Origin: Gracilariopsis chorda
Taxonomy: Eukaryota; Rhodophyta; Florideophyceae; Gracilariales; Gracilariaceae
NCBI GenBank assembly: GCA_003194525.1
Contig: NBIV01000255.1
Location: 1 to 64,000 of the forward strand
Reading direction: 5' to 3'
DNA: 64,000 nt
Below the pieces are notes generated by a model. The model had not been told where the DNA came from, made no database searches, and saw only the letters and a list, made by a program, of their open reading frames with translations. The translations under genes were made by a program, and so were the position numbers. Shown piece after piece: positions 56,276-64,000 of this stretch (position 1 is the stretch's first letter; every line of letters starts with the position of its first letter).

Positions 56276-57333
56276 TGCCATCACGAGACGGTGACGCAGG
56301 GGGCCAACATAAATGACAATTTAGCCTAAAAAGGGTGTTCCTCGTAGCTCGAAGCCCCAACAAAATGAAACGACACGAACAAAAGATCAAACGAACAACC
56401 AATGCAGGGACCAAAAGGACTCAACCTGCAACGATAACAACAAATACAAAAGGAGAGCACAAGGCTCAATCCAAATACAAACTTCTTGATACTTCTTGAA
56501 ACGGCGCACAACCCAAGAATTATTTCAAGGGTGACTAGGAGTCAGACTTCCGGCTTCCGGTAAGACACTCCGGACGTGAAGTGATTTCTGCAGCCTACCA
56601 ACTCCTGCACCAACCAGAAGCAGGTGCGTACAATCTTTACAGGGCTTCCAAATTAGAGCTACTAACAGTGAGATATGCTTTCACTCTATACCCAATCTGG
56701 CCCTTTCCAGGAGAGGTTGCACGGCACCTCGCCTGCAGACAGATTTCCGTCAAGCACATTCGTCCGGAAACCACCAGGTCTTTCCACCGTCACCAATATC
56801 CTAGCAAAGCTCCTGTGGGGGCTCACAGACGATGTAAGCCCCTTTGGTACACACTACCTGTCTCCCGTCTACACTAAGGGCGCTTCAACCGGTATCAGCG
56901 ACGGTAATGCCCCGCGCCGAGTATGCACAAAGCGGCCATTGCCTCACTAATTGCGGTGGAGAGTTGATGGCTGATATTAAAAGTTGAGACAGTTGTGGGG
57001 TTGAGGACGTTTGGATGTGGTTCTTCAGATGAGGGCAGACCGAAGTCCGGGACTCAACACGCCCTTTTATAGAGTCAAAAAGCATGTAAAACAACACAGA
57101 AACGCATTACTACTTTCTACTTACTCATGTGTGCGTCTAGGTTATTCCATAGGCTTTCAGAAGCCTATGGAGCTGCAAACTAACCAATAGTAATTTAGCA
57201 ACTGGCGCATACATCACCGAAATACAGTGGTAATGCTGAGCCAGCGAAGCTTAGAATGGTCCAGAGACTGCTGGAGCACTCTACACGTGTGTTCCAGCAG
57301 TTCTGGAACATTCTACTAATTTCGCAACTGACA
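56276..57333 (-). repeat. Gypsy-3 3' LTR
   Basis: On the minus strand it starts TGTCAGTTGCG (57333) and ends near TCGTGATGGCA (56276). Confidence 0.9.
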
Positions 57334-57349
57334 CGATCCCGGCCCCAAA
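57334..57349 (-). other. Gypsy-3 polypurine tract
   Basis: On the minus strand ttggggccgggatcg directly precedes the LTR TGTCAG. Confidence 0.65.
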
Positions 57350-57378
57350 GGTTGCTACGCCGTGGCAACCTTGTCAAT

Positions 57379-58545
57379 CTAAACTCCATTCGAACGCAGA
57401 AAGAACATCTTCAAGCGACGAGCGTGTGTGCCATGTCTGGCGTAGCGATTGTGTGGTGAAACCAATGTGTAGCGGGGGTGCGTGGCTCTCACAACACGAC
57501 ATGGGCCAAAGAACTTCGAAGAGAATGCAGGCCACTTCATTGTTGTATTCAAGGCTTTTCGTTTTGCAACCAAAACCAGATCGCCAACCTAAAACTTCTG
57601 TATCTTCTTCTCGTCAACATTTTGCCTCCGTCTGAGCGCAGAACGCTCAGCCCTGGGGTTAGATGCTGCTAAAGCTTCAACTGCTCTGAATTTGTCCGTA
57701 GAATTTGTCCTTGTAGTAACCACGCCATCCTCCTCTCGGGCCATGGGCGGCTTCACGCCATAAAGTAGCTCGAAAGGCGAGATTCCACTGGCTAGGTGTC
57801 TGCGACGGTATCCATACAGTACAGAAGAAAGCTCATCGTCCCAACTAGAACGGTTTGCAAGCACCATATTTCCAAGAGACTGCTTACGTGTAGCAACCAT
57901 TCTCTCAGCTCTACCATTCGACATGGGAGCGTAAGCCAGGACTGTCTTCCACTTGATACCATTTTCTTCCATGAAAGCTGAAAGGGAGTTAGAATTGAAG
58001 CAAGTCGCGTTGTCTGACACAATGAACCTAGGCAGCCCGAAAGAAGAAATTATCATCTTTTTCACAAACTCAATAACCACTTGTGATGTAGATGTTTTGG
58101 TGGGAATAGAAATACGCCAGCCAGACAAGTGCTCCACACAAACCAGAAGAAACCTGTGCCCGGACTTGCTTTTCGGGAATGGACCTGCGAATTCAATCGA
58201 GTATACATCAAAAAGAGAGGACATGGGAGTATGCATGTTGCTGTAGTACTTGGGCAATGGGGCCATTCTCTGACATTTGTCACAACTCTTGACATATTCC
58301 ACAATATCTTGGTATATATTGGGCCAGCAGAACATCTCATTCATCATCTTTCTCGTAGCCTTTACGTCCCAATGTCCGATCTCATCATGAAACGACTTGA
58401 TGATGTTTTGCCTCAGTTTGATGTCCGGAACAACTCGTAGGTGATTCACCATTCTTCTGAAGAGCTTCCCTTCCCAGAAAAGGAACCGCTTAGCGTTGCG
58501 TCGGATCGCCTGACGGATGTAGGCATCTTCCTCATCAGAAGGCAA
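57379..58545 (-). pseudogene. Gypsy-3 integrase
   Basis: Read downward from 58545: zinc module (HDEIGHWDVKATRKMM, CDKC), core with SIEFAGPFPK, FIVSDNATCF and NGRAERM. The first catalytic position is Glu where Asp is normal. An in-frame stop at 57589 separates the C-terminal segment (FFGPCRVVRATHPRYTL ... HARRLKMF), which ends at 57379. Confidence 0.88.
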
Positions 58546-59292
58546 CCCAGAAAGGTAGCGAGCAATATTAGCATAGTACGGTTCCAGTCCAGAAAACTGT
58601 ACTGCGTCAGAGGCCAGACAAACCTAATCCCCTTCGTCTTCGTTTACTTCAACTTCATTTCCATGAGTGACCCTAGAGATATAATCGGCAGCACCACTAT
58701 CCTTGCCTGCACGGTACTCAATCTAGAAGTCATATTCAGCCAGGAAATCGAGCCAGCATGCCAAGTGTCCATGTATATCTCGCTTCTGGAATGCATAACG
58801 CAGAGCCATGTGATCAGTGATAACCTTGAATGGAACGGACGAAAGAAGAAACACCCTGAACTTCTTAAGAGCAAATATGACCGCCAAAGCTTCTCTTTCG
58901 CATGCAGAGTAATTATTCTCTGCTGCAGTCATGGTACGGCAGGCAAATTGCAACGGGTGAATCTTTCCATCCTCTTTCTTCTGAGATAACACTGCGCCAA
59001 GGGAAACACTGGAACCGTCGATCTCAACAATGAAAGGCTTCTCAAAGTCTGGAATCGATAGCAATGGGGGCTCTGTCAGCTTCTTCCTCAAACTGTGAAA
59101 TGCATCAAGCATCTCATCCGTCCATGTCAGAGTACTGGTCCCAGATGTAGTACTGTGAAGAGCTGAAGATGTCTCTGCAAAGCCTCTGATGAATCGGCGA
59201 TAGTACCCGGCCAATCCAAGAAATGACCTTAGCTCTGTCGTAGTTCTGGGGATTGGGGCGTCCTGTATCTTCTCAATCTTTGAATAGTCCAA
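58546..59292 (-). pseudogene. Gypsy-3 RNase H and tether
   Basis: [17 protein letters not shown], then RNase H motifs [30 protein letters not shown] and ITDHMALRY. An in-frame stop at 58723 falls just after FLAEYDF; the frame continues into integrase. One base is shifted relative to the RT frame at about 59293. Confidence 0.87.
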
Positions 59293-59294
59293 AA

Positions 59295-60116
59295 TTATAC
59301 CCCACTGAAATCAATGACATGTCCGAGAAGAGATACTCTCCAGAGTGCAAAGAAACACTTTGTCAACTTAAGCTTAAGAACGTGCTTACTAATGCGTTCC
59401 ATCACTACCTTCAGATGAACAGTATACTCTTCCAGGCTCTTACAGAATATAACAACGTCATCAATATAGACTCTCAAAAACGGCAGATCTCTGAGAACAT
59501 GGTCCATCATCCGCTGAAAGGTAGAGGGAGCATTCATTAGACAAAATTGCATGACTTCGAACATGAAAGTCCCATATCTGCAAACAAAAGTGGTCATCTC
59601 TTTAGATTCTTCAGATATTCTCACTTGCCAGTATCCAGAAAACAGATCGAGCGTAGTGAACACGCAACACTTGCCAAGGTCGTCAAAGATTTCCTCCATT
59701 CGAGGCAGTGGCCAGCGATCGGCTTCCATGACCCTATTGAGCTCTCGGTAGTCCACACAGAACCTTGGAGATCCATCTTTCTTAGAGGCTATGACCACTG
59801 AGAACAACCAGGCTGACGAAGAAGGGGTAATAATACCGGCTTCATGTAGGAGATCTATTTCCTTTCGAATGAACTCATTGTGCTTCGGGGACATTCTTCT
59901 TGCCCGGATATATATTGGCTTATCAACGGTGAGCTCGAAGGAATGTGAGACGGGGACATCGGCAGGGCGCAGATCTGTTAGTGACCGTGCGATTACATCA
60001 GCTTCTTTCAGGCATGAGCTCATCTCCTTCTGTTCTTTCTCTGGTACATGAGAGAGCTTTGAGAACAATAACTCATCATGCTGATCCCTAGTAGTGATTT
60101 CCAACTCTGGTATCAT
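59295..60116 (-). pseudogene. Gypsy-3 reverse transcriptase
   Basis: RT palm motifs RFCVDYRELNRV, FTTLDLFSGYWQV and RVYIDDVVIF (YIDD) are intact, read in the gag frame. Ends at a frame change near 59295. Confidence 0.9.
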
Positions 60117-60713
60117 GCCATTACTTTCGTCCTGAGTCTAGTCTGTCAGAGCGACGACCAGTTCATCATCCTCCTCGAAATCGCTTGCATCACAAGCAGC
60201 GTCGGAGTCAGACGTAAAATCGTCGCTATCCGTGTCACCTTCATCCCCTTCTGATGTTTCAACGCGAGCATAGTCAAACCCAAGTGTCACTTTCTTGCCA
60301 GCTATCTTCATCTTAACTTGTGGATTGCCAAGATCTAGGCAGGCCTGAAGCGTCTCAAGTGTGAGACACCCAACAATAATATCGAATGGACGCCCTTCGA
60401 TTACAAGGAAGTCCAATGGAATTGAAATGCCTCCGAACGAAATGGGCACGTCATGAAGTATACCTTTGCATACAGCGCTTGTTCCATTAGCAACCGTGAT
60501 CTTCTTTGAGGTAGGTTCAGGCTCCAACGATAGCTTCATGCACAGCTTAGTAGACATGAGGTTAGGGACAGCACCAAAATCAAGCAAAGCTTCAGTTTCA
60601 GTTCCGTATATCCTTACAAGAACCGCTTTCAGACGTCTAGGCTGTCTGCCAACTGGACCAACAAAAGAGCGCCGGACATTGAATTTTCGGCTAATGAACT
60701 TTCGATTCTTTTT
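60117..60713 (-). pseudogene. Gypsy-3 protease, active site altered
   Basis: Same frame as gag after a TAG at 60714-60716. The active-site triad reads DFG in ALLDFGAVPNLM where retropepsins have DTG or DSG. A later LDFLVIEGRPFDIIVG segment matches the family C-terminal part. An acidic tail and an in-frame stop near 60138 precede the RT. Confidence 0.78.
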
Positions 60714-61955
60714 CTAGGCGTCATCGGCGTCCCTACGGATTAATCGCCCAAACATAAGCCCAGATGAGGCATTAGCCAGCTCCGTTAGAACATTATACTT
60801 GCTTGTATGATCCTGTATGCTCTTTTTCATGGACTTTCTCTGTTTTTGTTTCTTTTGCTTCTGCTCATGACCCTTTGCGCGGAGAATTCTCTCTTCATAG
60901 CCAGATGGGTTCAACAAGGAAGGTATAGTTGCTCTGCCATCTGAACGGCGCTGCTTCGGGAGCACTTCACCATCGGCACTTCTCTTGGTCGTAGCGACAA
61001 CTTCGGCATTCTGAGGGTTCTCAGTCACGATGGACACGGTATCAGAACTCTTCTGTGCGCCGGACGAAGAATCTCTCTGTTCCTCTCTGTTTTCCGACAA
61101 CTTTCGAATCTCTTCGGGCCGGGTACGTCTCCAACAAGCAATCTCAGAGTGCCCAAGCTTGCCACACCTAGCACATCTGGTATCACGGTGTGGGTTGGCA
61201 TCACACTGAGACGCGTAGTGACCGGGCTTTCTACAGTAAGCGCATGTTTTCTCGTAATATCTGCGCTCCACCTGTGACTTCTTAACCATGAGAGTAAGCT
61301 CTGCAAACTGTTTGGATAATTTATCAACCTTGGACTTCAAACCCTGGTGGGAAGAATGATCCAATGGCCTGTGGTTTTGGACAATACGCTTCGGTGGGCC
61401 CATGAATGAAACATGCTAACCCACCGTTTTCTTGGCAGCATCGAAGGATTTCACTTGAACCTTCAACTCTTCATAATCTTTTGCACCAGGAAAGACGATA
61501 AACTGAGCTAAGTCAGCGTATTCCATCACCGCTTTTCTTAACAGGGCGAATTTTGCCTTTTAATTGAATCCAGATTTCTGGAAGAGGTTGTCCATATGAC
61601 TCAAGGAACCAACCAAATCTCCATAGTCCAATTTAGCATATATTTTCAGGCGAATACCCTCTTCAGGTTCTTCGACTTTTCCGAAGCGATTGATAAAAGC
61701 TTGTTTCACGGATTGATAATCTTTTGCTTCTTCGGAGAGGGAACCATTAATGGCGTAAGTATCATAATAAAACTCGAAGTCTTTCTTCTCTAGAAAGCCA
61801 AGAAGCTCGAGCGCCATATCGTCTTCGGTCTTTCCTCTCATAGCAACATTCTCAAAGTAGAAGAAAAACATCATAACGTCTACATAAAATCCATCAAAAG
61901 AAGTAAATGTAGGGCTAGAATCAGAGGAATGCCCTCCTCGAGAGTACCATGCCAT
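60714..61955 (-). pseudogene. Gypsy-3 gag with two zinc knuckles
   Basis: The ATG at 61955-61953 lies in the last bases of the 5' LTR and the frame reads through the primer site. The capsid part (FEFYYDTYAINGSLSEEA, VKQAFINRFGKVEEPEEG) runs to an in-frame TAA at 61560; another stop lies at 61416. Knuckles CAYCRKPGHYASQC and CARCGKLGHSEIAC (61245-61135) mark the nucleocapsid. Confidence 0.82.
61932..61949 (-). other. Gypsy-3 primer binding site
   Basis: On the minus strand tggtactctcgaggaggg follows the LTR end tgatggca directly. Confidence 0.6.
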
Positions 61956-63004
61956 CACGACACGGTGACGCAGAGGGCCAAAATAAGTGACAATTCAGCC
62001 TAAAAAGGGTGTTCCTCGTAGCTCGAAGCCCCAACAAAATGAAACGACACGAACAAAAGATCAAACGAACAACCAATGCAGGGACCAAAAGGACTCAACC
62101 TGCAACGATAACAACAAATACAAAAGGAGAGCACAAGGCTCAATCCAAATACAAACTTCTTGATACTTCTTGAAACGGCGCACAACCCAAGAATTATTTC
62201 AAGGGTCACTAGGAGTCAGACTTCCGGCTTCCGGTAAGACACTCCGGATGTGAAGTGATTTCTGCAGCCTACCCACTCCTGCACCAACCAGACGCAGGTG
62301 CGTACAATCCTTACAGGGCTTCCAAATTAGAGCTACTAACAGCGGGATATGTTTTCACTCTATACCCAATCTGGCCCTTTGCAGGAGAGGTTGCACGGCA
62401 CGCCTGCAGACAGCTTCCTTTCAAGCACATTCGTCCGGAAACCACCAGGTATTTCCACCGTCACCAATATCCGAGCAAAGCTCCGGTGGGGGCTTACAGA
62501 CGATTTACGTGCCTATGGTACACACTACCTGTCTCCCGTCCACACCAAGGGCGCTTCAACCCGTCTCAGCGACGGTAATGCCCCACGCAAAGTATGCACA
62601 AAGCGGCAAGCGCCTCACTAAGTGCGGTTGAGAGTTGATGGTTGATATGAAAAGTTGAGACAGTTGTGGGGGTGAGGACTTTTGGATGTGGTTCTTCAGA
62701 TGAGTCCAGACCGAAGTCCGGGACTAAACTCGCCCTTTTATAGAGTCAAAAAGCATGCAAAACAACACAGAAACGCATTACTACATTCTACTTACTCATT
62801 TGTGCGTCTAGGTTACTCCATAGGCTTCCAGAAGCCTATGGAGCTGCACACTAACCAATAGTAATTTAGCAACTGGCGCCTGCATCACCGAAATACAGTG
62901 GTAATGCTGAGCCAGCGAAGCTTAGAATGCTCCAGGCACTGCTGGAGCACTCTACACGTGTGTTCCAGCAGTGCTGGAACATTCTACCAATTTCGCGACT
63001 GACA
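61950..63004 (-). repeat. Gypsy-3 5' LTR
   Basis: Minus-strand TATAAAAG at 62742-62735 marks the promoter. A 12-bp perfect stem (ctccataggctt) lies at 62816-62843, and a longer imperfect hairpin at 62924-62985 near the U3 start. Confidence 0.9.
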
Positions 63005-63189
63005 GGATGATTGCGTTAATACTGAGTCTCGACGCACATCGGAAGTCATAATTTGAATGGAGGGCAGTGTGCGTACATGAAAAGTACACTGTACAGTGAT
63101 TATAACAAATCTAAAATCACTCCACACCACCAATTTGACAATGCAAATACGGAATATGATGCAAAACAAATCATTTACTCTTTTTCATA

Positions 63190-63984
63190 TCACCAATAAG
63201 GAGCCTGGGTGGCAGCCTGGCTAGCAGCTTGCAAGGCGCGAAACTGCAAATTCATGCGCTGCCTACGCTTGTCACGGTAGTTCTGTAGGACTCTCTTCCT
63301 CTTGTCAATTTGTTCATGTGCAATGTGAGTCATCCTGTTCCTCAAACGAACAAAACGCTGCTCGTCTTCCGCACGCAAATGTTGCCATTTAATATGCACA
63401 TTCGTAAATGCCATCCCCAAACGAAATAAATCGTCATACATAGTTTCAGATTAGCGCCATTTACTAGAAAGCAAAGCGCAAAGGACACAAAACCGGCCGA
63501 TATAGTCATAGACAATAATTTGATCGCTTGATAATTTTCTGTTATAGGCTTCATCAGATAACGATAAGATGCCATTCGGTGGTTTTTTTGGGGGTAATAC
63601 CCCGAGCAATTTAATGCAAGCCCTGATATTCAAAAAGAACTGCCCAAAACCTTGGAAACTCCCCACTTAGAACCCCGATATAATTGACGCTGCAATCTTG
63701 CCTATCCTTCCTAAGCCCGTTAAATGCCAGTTCCGCATTCCCTGAAAACTCTCAAAATCAGAAACCGAGCCATGGTAATGTTGACTAGAGCCAAGCGCTA
63801 AACCATTAGGCAGAACAGATACTTCAACGTTGTAACCATAAAGCTTGTACTCAACGCTAAAATAGCGTTTCTCTTCCTCGATTTTACTGCCTGGTCGAAA
63901 GCCCTGTTGAAAAGTGACGTCTGTAGCGTAGTGACCTTCTTCAAAAGTGGAAAAATGTTTACCATCATCTCGAAGTAGTGCCAT
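63190..63984 (-). pseudogene. PIF/Harbinger-like DDE transposase, C-terminal part
   Basis: One frame runs from beyond 63984 to the stop at 63190, broken by stops at 63667 and 63451. The upper part (TDVTFQQGFRPGSKIEEEKR then YFSVEYKLYGYNVEVSVLPN) has the look of the DDE_Tnp_4 core; DEAYN and YDYIGRFCVLCALLSSKW mark the end of the catalytic fold, followed by a basic helical tail ending in QAPYW. The N-terminal part lies outside the window. Confidence 0.6.
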
Positions 63985-64000
63985 CGAATGAAGTTTGCCA

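Larger units (their letters stand above)
56276..63004 (-). mobile_element. Gypsy-3, Ty3/gypsy element with 1.06-kb LTRs
   Basis: Direct repeats 56276-57333 and 61950-63004 (about 95 percent identical by eye) flank a minus-strand gag-pol in the order gag, protease, RT, RNase H, integrase. No chromodomain is visible. GGATG occurs at 63005-63009, directly after the right LTR, and at 56265-56269, six bases before the left one. Gag, protease and RT share one frame interrupted by stops; a single frameshift separates RNase H and integrase. Confidence 0.94.

Noticed and set aside
1..64000. CRISPR arrays, tRNA or rRNA genes, bacterial-type operons
   Set aside because: No regularly spaced repeats, no tRNA cloverleaf or rRNA sequence recognised; the content is eukaryotic.

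Overview
This is a transposon-packed eukaryotic nuclear window. Only a handful of possible host genes stand among at least a dozen mobile elements. Host-type genes have no introns (a secreted Cys-rich protein, exosome subunit RRP4) or introns of about 90-130 nt with GT-AG ends. The mix of chromoviruses, copia, pogo-, hAT-, piggyBac- and Harbinger-like elements around sparse compact genes would suit a red macroalga or another repeat-rich protist. I cannot fix the species from sequence alone.

Layout. (1) 1-20613: two related Ty3/gypsy chromoviruses on the plus strand. Gypsy-1 (1-11610; the window starts about 37 nt inside its 5' LTR) is inserted in the gag of an older relative, Gypsy-2 (11611-about 20613). 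Both carry, between chromodomain and 3' LTR, a reading frame on the opposite strand; in Gypsy-1 it is fully open (595 codons) although gag-pol is broken by many frameshifts. Gypsy-1 is also saturated with tiny perfect CC...GG hairpins. (2) 20640-22488: decayed gene fragments. (3) 22489-29601: a three-level nest, a 261-bp TA-flanked MITE holding a copia element (22533-29379, TSD GGTCA) whose 3' LTR holds a 369-bp MITE. (4) 30558-35703: host-like genes, namely a secreted two-repeat Cys-rich protein and a four-finger C2H2 gene with an 11-nt microexon. (5) 36445-38480: pogo/Tigger-like element. (6) 38721-43622: a 4.9-kb TIR element with a piggyBac-like transposase that appears to have a YqaJ-type nuclease domain inside it. 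(7) 44677-50147: a solo LTR, decayed unknown genes and a glycine-cleavage H-protein fragment. (8) 50498-52885: an intact hAT transposase. (9) 53472-54501: RRP4 with one frameshift. (10) 56276-63004: Ty3/gypsy element Gypsy-3 on the minus strand. (11) 63190-63984: C-terminal part of a Harbinger-like transposase running off the window.

The most exciting candidate is the copia leader. A 120-nt GT-AG intron ends exactly where splicing would join A to TG and create the start codon of an otherwise methionine-free 211-residue U1-type zinc-finger protein encoded upstream of gag. The 940 nt between position 22902 and the gag ATG (23843) contain no ATG in any frame. Unspliced RNA would therefore deliver scanning ribosomes to Gag, and spliced RNA would make the zinc-finger protein: a splicing switch reminiscent of retroviral accessory genes. 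All family calls are from reading motifs by eye; no database search was run.
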